This document shows, one piece after another, positions 1-7,217 of a stretch of 41,731 nt of DNA; within the stretch, counting starts at the first letter, position 1; the number at the start of each line of letters is the position of its first letter. The stretch spans positions 1 to 41,731 of the forward strand of contig NZ_JOCT01000041.1 of the NCBI RefSeq assembly GCF_000717875.1, written 5' to 3'. The notes beneath the pieces are model-generated. The model was not told the origin of the DNA, ran no database searches, and worked only from the letters and a program-made list of their open reading frames with translations. Made by a program: the position numbers and the translations under genes. Origin of the DNA: Streptomyces sp. NRRL S-455 (GTDB taxonomy: Bacteria > Actinomycetota > Actinomycetes > Streptomycetales > Streptomycetaceae).

Positions 1-20
1 GCTTCCCTTCGGTCTTGCGT

Positions 21-38
21 TTCCGACTCTATCAGATC
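21..38 (-). repeat. 18-bp leader repeat, copy 1
   Basis: TTCCGACTCTATCAGATC on the plus strand is repeated exactly at 101-118, with starts 80 bp apart. Each copy contains a minus-strand TAGAGT -10 hexamer, so the repeats are probably core parts of tandem rRNA promoters. Confidence 0.8.
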
Positions 39-100
39 TTTCCGATCCGATTTCCTCGGTGCTTTCCAGGTTCCCGCTTCCGCGTTTCCCTTTCCGGCGA

Positions 101-118
101 TTCCGACTCTATCAGATC
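101..118 (-). repeat. 18-bp leader repeat, copy 2
   Basis: Exact second copy of the block at 21-38. It carries the same minus-strand TAGAGT hexamer at 106-111. No good -35 is visible 17 bp upstream, which suggests a promoter depending on extended -10 or activator contacts. Confidence 0.8.
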
Positions 119-378
119 CTTTCGGTCCTGATCCCCAGTCAGAGGGGGTTGTCTTCCCGGCTGTTGGGCCGTTCCGACGTCTCCAACGTTAGCGCGTTCT
201 CTCGGCGTTTCCCAAATCGAAGCCAGTCGGAGTCGATCAGGTCGCCGAGTCCCCATTCGAATTGAATTCGGACGCGCCGAATCAACCCCGTTGGGAGTGA
301 TCTTGCTAGTGGTTGGGTGCCGCTCGTGCGGCGGAAGTGCTGCCGAAGAACCGTTACGGCTCCGCGGCAACCCGAAGA

Positions 379-407
379 ACTTTACGGATCTGATGGAGGG
401 CTGTCAA
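379..407 (-). promoter_or_regulatory. rRNA operon promoter (P1-like), leftward
   Basis: Read on the minus strand there is a consensus -35 TTGACA (402-407), a 17-bp spacer and a -10 TAAAGT (379-384). A second TTGACA lies just upstream (416-421) without a good -10 partner. The element begins about 30 bp beyond the stop codon of the marR gene and drives transcription off the left edge. The downstream leader carries sequence typical of Streptomyces rRNA operons, so this is read as the first of several tandem rRNA promoters. The hexamers are seen directly; the assignment to an rRNA operon rests on recall of Streptomyces leaders, since the 16S gene is outside the window. Confidence 0.75.
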
Positions 408-439
408 GCGCCCCCTGTCAAGATCTTTTCAGGTGCACG

Positions 440-988
440 TCAGTCCAGGTCGGAGAGTCGGCCGCCGGCGTCCGGCTGGGCGTCTTCCACCCTGCGCAGG
501 AGGCGGGTGAGGACCTCGCCGAGCGTCGTGCGCTCCGTCGGGGACAGGTCCTGGAGCAGGTCCTCCTCGAAGACCGACGCCAGGCGCATCGCCTCCAGCC
601 ACTTCTCACGCCCCTCGGATGTCAGCTCCACGATGACTCGTACGCGGTTCGTCTCGTCTCGCTCCCGGGTTACCAGTCCCTCGCCGACCATGCGGTCGAT
701 CCGGTGCGTCATGGCGGCCGGGGTGAGGCCGAGGCGCTTGGCGAGGTCGCTCGGGCCCAGTTGGTAGGGGGCGCCGGAGAGGACGAGGGCCTTGAGCACC
801 TCCCACTCGGCATTGCTGATGCCGAGACCCGCGGTCTGACGGCCGTAGGCGACGTTCATGCGGCGGTTCAGGCGGGACAGGGCGGAGACGATCTGCTCCA
901 CCTGGGGGTCCAGGTCCTGGAACTCGCGCTGGTACGCGGCGATCTGTTCTTCGAGGGTCGGCTCGCTGGGGCCGGGGGTGTCGCCCAT
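440..988 (-). CDS. MarR-family transcriptional regulator of an efflux pump
   Basis: A 182-residue protein with a central MarR winged helix-turn-helix: helix LGPSDLAKRLGLTPAAMTHR near residues 90-110, then a wing with ERDETNRVRVIVELT. Helical ends would form the dimer interface. It is divergent from an MFS exporter, the usual layout in which a MarR protein represses itself and the pump until a drug or oxidant binds. The pair looks like SCO4122/SCO4121 of S. coelicolor, described as a MarR-controlled multidrug pump (recalled, not searched). The ATG at 988 has no strong ribosome binding site, so the start is moderately sure. Its 3' end lies only about 33 bp from the rRNA promoter. Confidence 0.88.
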   Translation of the reverse strand: MGDTPGPSEPTLEEQIAAYQREFQDLDPQVEQIVSALSRLNRRMNVAYGRQTAGLGISNAEWEVLKALVLSGAPYQLGPSDLAKRLGLTPAAMTHRIDRMVGEGLVTRERDETNRVRVIVELTSEGREKWLEAMRLASVFEEDLLQDLSPTERTTLGEVLTRLLRRVEDAQPDAGGRLSDLD

Positions 989-1046
989 GGGCGCAGTATG
1001 GCACGGCCGTTCTTTGCCTTGAAGTCCTTGGACATGTACTCTTTAG

Positions 1047-1068
1047 CTTCGAAGTTTAGTTTCGAAGT
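1047..1068. promoter_or_regulatory. candidate MarR operator between marR and the MFS gene
   Basis: The octamer TTCGAAGT occurs at 1048-1055 and again at 1061-1068, 13 bp apart. The first copy lies within the perfect palindrome CTTCGAAG (1047-1054) and the second contains TTCGAA. Position in the divergent gap fits a repressor site acting on both genes. The operator role is inferred. Confidence 0.5.
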
Positions 1069-1098
1069 CTTCACTCCTAACTTGTGAGAGAGGTGAAC

Positions 1099-2376
1099 GT
1101 GACCAGGGCGATGGGCGCAGCGATGCGCCGGATCCACGTGGGCAACGCACTCAGCGCTTTCGGGCTCGGCTTCACGGTCCCGTACCTGTACGTCTACGTG
1201 GCGCAGGTGCGAGGGCTGGGAGCCATGACGGCGGGTCTCGTACTCGCCGTCTTCGCTGTGGCCGCGCTGGTCGTGCTGCCGTTCGCCGGGCGGGCCATCG
1301 TCCGGCGTGGCCCGCTGCCGGTGTTGCTCGCCGCCCTGGTCGCCGCCGCTGTGGGTGCGCTGGGCCTGGGGGTCGCGAGCAGTGCGGTGGCCGTGCTGGC
1401 GACGGCTGCCGTACTGGGGGCGGGGCAGGCCGTGACGCAGCCGGCGCTGGCGACGATGATCGTGGACTGCTCGACGGCGGAGACGCGGTCGCGGGCCTTC
1501 GCCCTGCAGTTCTTCCTGCAGAACCTCGGGCTCGGGGTGGGTGGTCTCATCGGCGGGCATCTCGTCGACACGAGCAGTGCCGCCTCCTTCACGCTGCTCT
1601 TCGCGATCGAGGCGGCGATGTTCCTGCTGCTGGTCGTGGTGATGGTGACGGTGCGGATGCCGCATACGCCGCGGGTCGAGGACGCGCTCGTGGCCTCGGG
1701 GCGGGGCAGCTGGAAGCAGTTGCTGGGCAACCGGGCCATGGTGCAGCTGTGTGTGCTGGGCTTCGTGCTGTTCTTCGCCTGCTACGGGCAGTTCGAGTCG
1801 GGGCTGAGCGCGTACGGGGTGGAGGCCGCCGGGATATCGACGTCCGCGCTGGGGACGGCGCTGGCGGCGAACACGCTGGTGATCGTGGTCGCGCAGTTCG
1901 CCGTGCTGCGGTTCGTGGAGCGGCGTCGGCGGTCGCGGGTGATCGCTGTCGTGGGGCTGATCTGGGCCGTGGCGTGGGCCGTGGCCGGGTACGCGGGGCT
2001 GGGGCACGGGAGCCAGGAGATGGCGACGGCCGCGTTCGTCTCGACGTACGCGTTGTTCGGGCTGGGTGAGGCGATGCTGTCGCCGACCGTGGCCCCGCTG
2101 GTCGCGGATCTCGCGCCGGAGGGGATGGCCGGGCAGTACAACTCCGCATTCGCCCTGGTCAAGCAGCTCGCGCTGGCTGTCGGGCCGGCGGTGGGCGGGC
2201 CGCTGGGGGCCTCGCTGCACGCGCCGTACATCGTGGCGTTCCTGGTGTTCTCGCTGGGGATCACCGTCCTTGCCCTGCGGTTGGGGCGGCAGCTGACCGA
2301 CGCTCAGGATCGGCCGTGGCTCGCGAAGAGCAGGGTCGTGGCGCGGGGCGGGGCGCCCGTCTCCGCGGACGTGTGA
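1099..2376 (+). CDS. MFS multidrug efflux transporter
   Basis: A 425-residue hydrophobic protein with about 12 membrane segments of the major facilitator superfamily, a proton-driven exporter in the cytoplasmic membrane. The loop between helices 2 and 3 has the family pattern GRAIVRRGP, and the hydrophobic runs fall into two halves. An in-frame GTG exists at 1084, but GTG at 1099 has a ribosome binding site (GAGAGGTGA) about 5 nt ahead and is preferred. It is divergent from the MarR gene with a likely operator between them. It resembles the SCO4121 multidrug and oxidative-stress pump, so substrates are probably structurally varied drugs, though they cannot be read from sequence. Confidence 0.88.
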   Translation: MTRAMGAAMRRIHVGNALSAFGLGFTVPYLYVYVAQVRGLGAMTAGLVLAVFAVAALVVLPFAGRAIVRRGPLPVLLAALVAAAVGALGLGVASSAVAVLATAAVLGAGQAVTQPALATMIVDCSTAETRSRAFALQFFLQNLGLGVGGLIGGHLVDTSSAASFTLLFAIEAAMFLLLVVVMVTVRMPHTPRVEDALVASGRGSWKQLLGNRAMVQLCVLGFVLFFACYGQFESGLSAYGVEAAGISTSALGTALAANTLVIVVAQFAVLRFVERRRRSRVIAVVGLIWAVAWAVAGYAGLGHGSQEMATAAFVSTYALFGLGEAMLSPTVAPLVADLAPEGMAGQYNSAFALVKQLALAVGPAVGGPLGASLHAPYIVAFLVFSLGITVLALRLGRQLTDAQDRPWLAKSRVVARGGAPVSADV

Positions 2377-2382
2377 GGAACC

Positions 2383-2434
2383 GGCGCGGTCGGCCTGACC
2401 CGGGCCGGGCCGCACGGGTCAGGCCGACCGCGCC
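2383..2434. terminator. bidirectional terminator
   Basis: A perfect 20-bp inverted repeat, 2383-2402 against 2415-2434, with a 12-nt loop. It sits between the convergent MFS and permease genes and its right arm contains the last codons of the permease. There is no T tract, as is common for Streptomyces terminators. Confidence 0.8.
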
Positions 2435-2856
2435 TCTGCCACACGAAGCCTGGTGGCCGAGTGGACGGCGGCGAGCAGCGCTGCGAGGTAGATCGCCGCG
2501 CCGAGGACGGCCAGCTGCCACCACGGGACGCTCAGCACGAAGCCTGAGATGCGCGCCGCGAGGACGACGGTCGGCAGGACGGCGATCACCAGACCCAGCA
2601 GTGTGCTCACGGCGATGAGGGCCCCGTGCTGGCAGAGCAGTACCTGGCGTGCCCAGCGCGGCGGGATGCCCACGGCGATCAGCCGGGCGAGATAGCGGCG
2701 CAGGATGCGGGTCTGGCTGCGGGTGGCGGCGAGCACGGCGGCGAGGGCCAGGGCCACCAGGCCCACGGCGGTGGCCAGGAGCGCTGCCGGCGGCACCGGA
2801 TCGTCGGGTTCCACGTGGATCAGGACCGCTCCGGCGTCCATTCCGGCGTCGATCAC
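2419..2856 (-). pseudogene. FtsX-like ABC permease, C-terminal piece after in-frame stop
   Basis: This piece is in the same frame as the permease gene upstream (2860-5064) and separated from it only by a TAG at 2860-2862 and one GCG codon. It encodes the last three membrane segments (one near ALLATAVGLVALALAAVLAAT, two more towards the end), which form the second FtsX domain. GTG at 2856 could in principle start translation, but there is no ribosome binding site and a lone C-terminal FtsX domain is not expected to work. The most likely reading is one ~880-codon permease gene broken by a nonsense mutation. Readthrough or a sequencing error are alternatives. Confidence 0.75.
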
Positions 2857-2859
2857 CGC

Positions 2860-5064
2860 CTATTGCAGGGCGTGGGCCCCCTTTGTGGACACACCGGTGA
2901 TCATGACCGGCCCGTGGGCCTGAATCGGCAGGTCGAGCGCGGTCGCGGTGGCGCGCAGCATGATGCCGTCGGAGCCCGTGCGCCATTCGGCCGGGTCCAC
3001 GTCGTAGGCCGCCGCGGGCAGAGCGCGGGTGCGGCCCAGGACCTTGTCGCCCTTGCGGACGGCGAGACGCAGACGGGTGTCCGTCCCGGTGGGGGCGTCG
3101 GCGGCGTGCGACCAGACCAGGACGCCGCCGTCACGCAGGACGGAGGCTTGGGCGGGATCGAGCCGGCGGCCGGTCAGGCGTTCGACATCACGAGGGGTCT
3201 CCGCGGCGAGCAGGCTGCCGGACTGGCCTTCCCGGCCGGCCATCAGAGGGTTGTCCTGATCGCCTGCCATCAAGAAGCGCACCTCGGTGCGGGGCAGGCC
3301 GTCGATCCCTCCGGAGGCGTCGGCCGTGCGCAGCAGCGCCTTGCTGGGCGGGTGGGTGTCGCTCCCGTAGTCGGCCAACAGGACCTGGCCGGGCAGGACC
3401 GCCGGGTAGGACTGCTTCTCCACTGTGCGGATGAGGGTGTCCAGCAGGGTGACGTAACCGAGGGACGCGCCGAGCAGCACGGTGAGCACGGCCAGGGCTG
3501 CGCAGGCCCTGGCCCGGTCGGCGGCCAGCTGTCTGCGCACCAGGCGGCGCCGGGGACCGTTCTCCGGCATCAGCCGGAGCAGCCCGGCGAACACCTCCGG
3601 GATGGTCAGGAGTACGGCGGCGATCATGATGCCGGTGAGGACCATGGCCTGGGCGGGTGAGTCGACGCGGGTGGCGTACACCACCGTGGCGCACCACGCG
3701 GCGACGGCCAGCAGGTGCCGTGCGTCGCGGGTGCGGCGGCGGGACGGTCGACCGGCTCGTGCGGCGCTGTGGTCCGCTCCGGGCGAAGGGCCGGTCTCCC
3801 TGTCCCCGGTGCGGGCCGGCACCGCCCCGGCGATGAGGCCGGTCACCAGGACGACGGCGAGCAGACGCAGCGCCGGTGTGGCGAGGTCGTCGAGCGGGCC
3901 CCCGGGGCGCTCGCGCAGGTGGGAGATGAGCAGGCGGGCGCCCATGCCCACGGCGACCCCGGCGACCGCTCCGCACGTCGCCGCGGCCAGTGACCAGGCC
4001 AGCGCGGCCAGGGCCGGTCCGGCCGCCGCCGTGGTACGAGGGACGCCGACGGACACCAGGGAGGTGGTGGTGCGCCGGAAACGGCGGCCGTTCATCCCGA
4101 ACACCAGTGCCACGGCGGCGGTGGGGACCAGCAGAGAGGGGATGGTGTAGCCGGCCGGGGTCTTCTCGATCCAGGTCTTCTGCGGGCGGTCGGACAGCTG
4201 GTCCCGTGTGACCAGGGTGGCAGCCACGACGGTGCGTCCGTCCTGTCGCAGCGCGGCGGCCTCCTCGCTGTCGCCCCTGCCCTCGGCCCAGGTGCGTGCC
4301 GCACCGGCGAACGCGTCGACGACGGCCTCCTGTCGCTCCCCCGGCCACACGACGTCCATCTGGGCGGCAAGGACCGGGAACCCCTCGCTCAGAGCCGGAT
4401 CGAGCGTGGCCCAGGTGCCCGGACCGAGCAGCAGGTTCGCGGTGTCCGCGGACCTGTCGTCGACGGTGCCGACGACCTCGAGCCGTACGTCGCCCAGCAC
4501 GGTGAGGGGCTTGCCGACCGAAGTCCCCACGTCGCGCGGCTCCGTGACGGCCACTTCACCGGGGCGGCTCGGCCACCGGCCCGACAGCAGCTCGTACCGC
4601 TCGGGGTACGGGCGATCGGACCAGCCGGCCTCCAGCGCCGTCACGTTGCGGGCCGGTGTGGTGTTCAGCTGGACGTCGGTCGCGCTGAGCACGATGTCGG
4701 CGTCGGTGACTCCGGCGGTACGGAGCCGGGTCCGGAGATCTTCGACGAACGTGTCCTCGCCGGGCCGCAGGGACACTCCGCTGCCATAGCCGACCTTGGC
4801 GCCGAAACGGCCCAGTTCGTTGTCGGCGACCTGTTCGCCCGAGAGGGAGAGTGTCCGCAGGGTGACGAACATGGCCATCACCAGCAGCGCCGCGACGAAG
4901 ACGAGCCCGACCGACCGGGCCAGGGCCCGGGAGCGGGCCAGCCGCCGGGCGATCCTGAGCGTGAGACGGACCCGGCCGCCGTACGTCATGGAGGGGGCGG
5001 GGGCTGGGCCGGACGGTGCCGGTTCGCCCGCTGTGCGGCCGTGTGTGCCGGGCTGGTGCGTCAT
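2860..5064 (-). CDS. FtsX-like ABC transporter permease, truncated by TAG
   Basis: A 734-residue membrane protein of the MacB/FtsX permease class. A first membrane segment near residues 45-65 is followed by a large extracellular domain (about 70-310), a group of helices with the FtsX pattern, a middle membrane region and the start of a second extracellular region, where it stops at TAG. The missing end continues in frame at 2419-2856, so the gene is probably a pseudogene or recently broken. The ABC ATPase lies 40 bp upstream on the same strand. The start ATG at 5064 has a weak GGGAG; ATG at 4989 is an alternative. Such permeases more often extract lipids or peptides or transmit force than import solutes, so the substrate is unknown. 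Confidence 0.8.
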   Translation of the reverse strand: MTHQPGTHGRTAGEPAPSGPAPAPSMTYGGRVRLTLRIARRLARSRALARSVGLVFVAALLVMAMFVTLRTLSLSGEQVADNELGRFGAKVGYGSGVSLRPGEDTFVEDLRTRLRTAGVTDADIVLSATDVQLNTTPARNVTALEAGWSDRPYPERYELLSGRWPSRPGEVAVTEPRDVGTSVGKPLTVLGDVRLEVVGTVDDRSADTANLLLGPGTWATLDPALSEGFPVLAAQMDVVWPGERQEAVVDAFAGAARTWAEGRGDSEEAAALRQDGRTVVAATLVTRDQLSDRPQKTWIEKTPAGYTIPSLLVPTAAVALVFGMNGRRFRRTTTSLVSVGVPRTTAAAGPALAALAWSLAAATCGAVAGVAVGMGARLLISHLRERPGGPLDDLATPALRLLAVVLVTGLIAGAVPARTGDRETGPSPGADHSAARAGRPSRRRTRDARHLLAVAAWCATVVYATRVDSPAQAMVLTGIMIAAVLLTIPEVFAGLLRLMPENGPRRRLVRRQLAADRARACAALAVLTVLLGASLGYVTLLDTLIRTVEKQSYPAVLPGQVLLADYGSDTHPPSKALLRTADASGGIDGLPRTEVRFLMAGDQDNPLMAGREGQSGSLLAAETPRDVERLTGRRLDPAQASVLRDGGVLVWSHAADAPTGTDTRLRLAVRKGDKVLGRTRALPAAAYDVDPAEWRTGSDGIMLRATATALDLPIQAHGPVMITGVSTKGAHALQ

Positions 5065-5104
5065 GCGGCCTGTGCTCCCGGATGCGTGTCGTCGTCCGTA
5101 GGGG

Positions 5105-5797
5105 TCACGAGCGGGACTCCAGACGCCCGTCGACGACCTCGTAGACCGTGTCGGCGAAGTCGCGGCAGCGTGGGTCGTGCGAGCAGATCACGGCCAGGAC
5201 GCCGTCGTCGCACAGGTTCCGGAACAGTTCGAACAGTTCCTTGGTGGCCGCCGAGTCCAAGGCGCCGGTCGGTTCGTCCGCCAGCAGGACCGACCGCTGT
5301 CCGGTGAGCGCCCGGGCGACCCCCACGCGCTGCCGCTGGCCGCCGGACAGCTGCCAGGGGAACCGGTCCTCCAGTCCGGCGAGGCCGACGCGGGAGAGCT
5401 GGTCCAGGGCCTGTCCGCGGGCTTCGGCCACCGAGAGGCCGGCGGCCTCCAGGGGCAGCGCGACGTTCTCCGCGGCGGTGAACTCCTCGATGAGGTTGTG
5501 CTCCTGGAACACCACGCCGACGGTACGCAGCCGCAGTGACGCGCGCTGCGCCTCGTCGGCCGCGGTCACGTCGACCCCGCCGACCCGGACCTCGCCGGAA
5601 TCGGCGAGATCCAGGCCGGCGAGCAGGTTCAGCAGGGTCGACTTGCCGGAGCCGCTGGCGCCGTACACGCACACGAACTCCCCGGCCCTGGCGGTGAAGT
5701 CCACGTCTCGCGCGGCCCATACGGTCTCGGCCGCGGAGCGGTACGCCTTGCACACTCCGCTCGTCCGGACGAGCGGTGCGCCAGCGGCTGTGGTCAA
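5105..5797 (-). CDS. ABC transporter ATP-binding protein (MacB/LolD type)
   Basis: A 230-residue ATPase with Walker A GASGSGKST, Q-loop VVFQEHN, signature LSGGQRQRV, Walker B VLLADEPTGALD and an H-loop in ICSHDP. These place it with the LolD/MacB class that pairs with FtsX-type permeases, and such a permease follows 40 bp downstream. The preferred start is TTG at 5797, just past the stop of the upstream secreted-protein gene (TGA, 1 nt, TTG), which suggests translational coupling. A longer frame running to 5980 overlaps that gene and lacks family similarity. With the permease broken, the ATPase may have no working partner. Confidence 0.88.
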   Translation of the reverse strand: MTTAAGAPLVRTSGVCKAYRSAAETVWAARDVDFTARAGEFVCVYGASGSGKSTLLNLLAGLDLADSGEVRVGGVDVTAADEAQRASLRLRTVGVVFQEHNLIEEFTAAENVALPLEAAGLSVAEARGQALDQLSRVGLAGLEDRFPWQLSGGQRQRVGVARALTGQRSVLLADEPTGALDSAATKELFELFRNLCDDGVLAVICSHDPRCRDFADTVYEVVDGRLESRS

Positions 5798-5798
5798 C

Positions 5799-6164
5799 TC
5801 AGCATCCGTTCGTCGTACGCCAGGACGAGATCTCGTCGCTGTTCCAGGGAGCGACGTTGTCGTCGCTGTCGTTCCGGTGCATGGTCTGCCTGTCGCCGGA
5901 GCCGTTGGAGTGCTCGGCCATGCAGCCCGTGTGACTGGCGGAGCGGTTGGCCCACGAGTCCATCTCGTCGTTGCGGTCACCGCTCAGGTTGGCCCAGCCG
6001 GAGCCGTGGGCGCGCTCACCGATCATCCATCGGAAGTCGTTGTTGCCCCACATGCACATGTTGTTGGAGTTGCAGTCGCTCAGGGCCGCGCTGGCCACGC
6101 CCTGCGTGGTGAACAGGCTCGCGCCGACGATCATCGTCGCCGCTATGGCCGTCTTGACTCTCAT
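5799..6164 (-). CDS. secreted peptidase inhibitor I36-like protein
   Basis: A 121-residue protein with a signal peptide (MRVKTAI, a hydrophobic core, cleavage likely after VASA near residue 27). The mature part has four Cys residues and two repeats of the type NDEMDSW and SDEISSW, the spacing seen in the I36 family of beta/gamma-crystallin-like inhibitors such as Streptomyces SMPI. The start ATG has an excellent ribosome binding site (GAGGGGGAACG). It is the first gene of an operon with the ABC ATPase and permease. It could be an inhibitor of a secreted protease, a bound sensor ligand for the ABC system, or its substrate. Family placement is fairly sure; inhibition is not shown. Confidence 0.78.
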   Translation of the reverse strand: MRVKTAIAATMIVGASLFTTQGVASAALSDCNSNNMCMWGNNDFRWMIGERAHGSGWANLSGDRNDEMDSWANRSASHTGCMAEHSNGSGDRQTMHRNDSDDNVAPWNSDEISSWRTTNGC

Positions 6165-6426
6165 CGTTCCCCCTCGTGTCGTGTACCGATGTCCACTACG
6201 ACCCTCGGGCACCACCGCTCCCCGCTGCACCCCCCGTTGAGGGGGCCTCCCACCCACCGTCACCGAGTCGGGGGATTGACAGGAATCAGAGGGTTTGGTT
6301 CCACGGTTAGCGCTTGACCCTTGCATGACCAAGTGTGAGGCTTCGGGCGGTAGTTGACGTCTGACGAACCGCTCCTGACCACAGCGCGTTCTCATGACTG
6401 ACCAGCCTGACTCGACGGGGGAACGG

Positions 6427-7152
6427 ATGTTGCGTGTCGCGTTGGTGGCTCCCATGCTCTCCGCCCGCATGGCGGTGCGAAGTGTGCTGGACGAAGCAGA
6501 GCAGTTCGGCGTCGTCGCCGAGGGCGCTCCCGGCACTCTGGCCGATATCGTGCGCTGGTCGCGTCCGGATGTCGTGGTTATCAGCCACGCCGCGGAGAGC
6601 GAGGCCCTGCACACACTGCTTCGGCTCGGTGCCGGGAGCACTGACGGACGTCGGCAGGCGGGGCCGCGGCAGTGCGCCGGACGGCCGGCCGGCGTCGTGC
6701 TGGCCGAGCACCTCACCCCCCACGGCACGCGCCAGTTGCTCAGCCATGGAGCGGCGGGCGTCTTGCTCCGCAGTACCGCCGCCCGGCATCTGCCCTGGGC
6801 GGTCACCGCTGTGGCCCAGGGCAGTCTGGCGCTGGACCCGTGCCTGACGGAGGCCCTGAAATCCGCCTACGTCCGGCCGGCTCGGGCCAGCTCCGAACGC
6901 ATCCCGGCCGAGGCCCTGATCTCGACGCTCACCCCCCGCGAGCGGGATGTCCTCGCTCTCGTCGGCGAGGGCTTGCCCAACCGGGAGATCGCCGACGCCC
7001 TCAGCCTGAGCCCCGACACGGTCAAGGACCACCTACGCCGCGTCTACACCAAGCTGGGCGTCGAGACCCGGCTGCACGCGGCCCGGATCGCCTGGCAGGC
7101 GGCGGACGCCACCGTCCACCAGCCGGACCGGTACGCTTCCGAGCCGGCCTGA
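6427..7152 (+). CDS. LuxR/NarL-family regulator with atypical receiver domain
   Basis: A protein of about 241 residues. The C-terminal 65 residues form a LuxR-type DNA-binding domain (STLTPRERDVLALVGEG, then NREIADALSLSPDTVKDHLR). The N-terminal 120 residues resemble a receiver fold (VALVAP, then DVVVIS, a GAAGVLLRS segment), but the acidic pocket of a true receiver is not evident, so activation by a histidine kinase is doubtful. ATG at 6427 has a good ribosome binding site (GGGGGAACGG), closely like that of the divergent I36 gene; ATG at 6394 has none. Its divergent position suggests it controls the I36-ABC operon. No kinase gene is adjacent. Confidence 0.8.
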   Translation: MLRVALVAPMLSARMAVRSVLDEAEQFGVVAEGAPGTLADIVRWSRPDVVVISHAAESEALHTLLRLGAGSTDGRRQAGPRQCAGRPAGVVLAEHLTPHGTRQLLSHGAAGVLLRSTAARHLPWAVTAVAQGSLALDPCLTEALKSAYVRPARASSERIPAEALISTLTPRERDVLALVGEGLPNREIADALSLSPDTVKDHLRRVYTKLGVETRLHAARIAWQAADATVHQPDRYASEPA

Positions 7153-7217
7153 GCCCCTGCCCAGCGGGCGGCGCGGATTGCGCATTCGCGCGCCGGTGTG
7201 GCCGCCGGCCCGACGAG

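Larger units (their letters stand above)
1..378 (-). promoter_or_regulatory. rRNA operon leader with tandem promoters
   Basis: No convincing gene lies here. On the minus strand the region ends with the segment reading GATAGAGTCGGAAACGC, which I recognise from the pre-16S leaders of Streptomyces. TAGAGT -10 hexamers occur at 106-111 and 26-31, each inside an identical 18-bp block, and a possible weaker promoter (TTGGGA, 18 bp, TAACGT) lies near 190-220. Several tandem promoters before 16S rRNA are known for Streptomyces rrn operons. The small open frames here lack coding features and are discounted. Confidence 0.65.
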
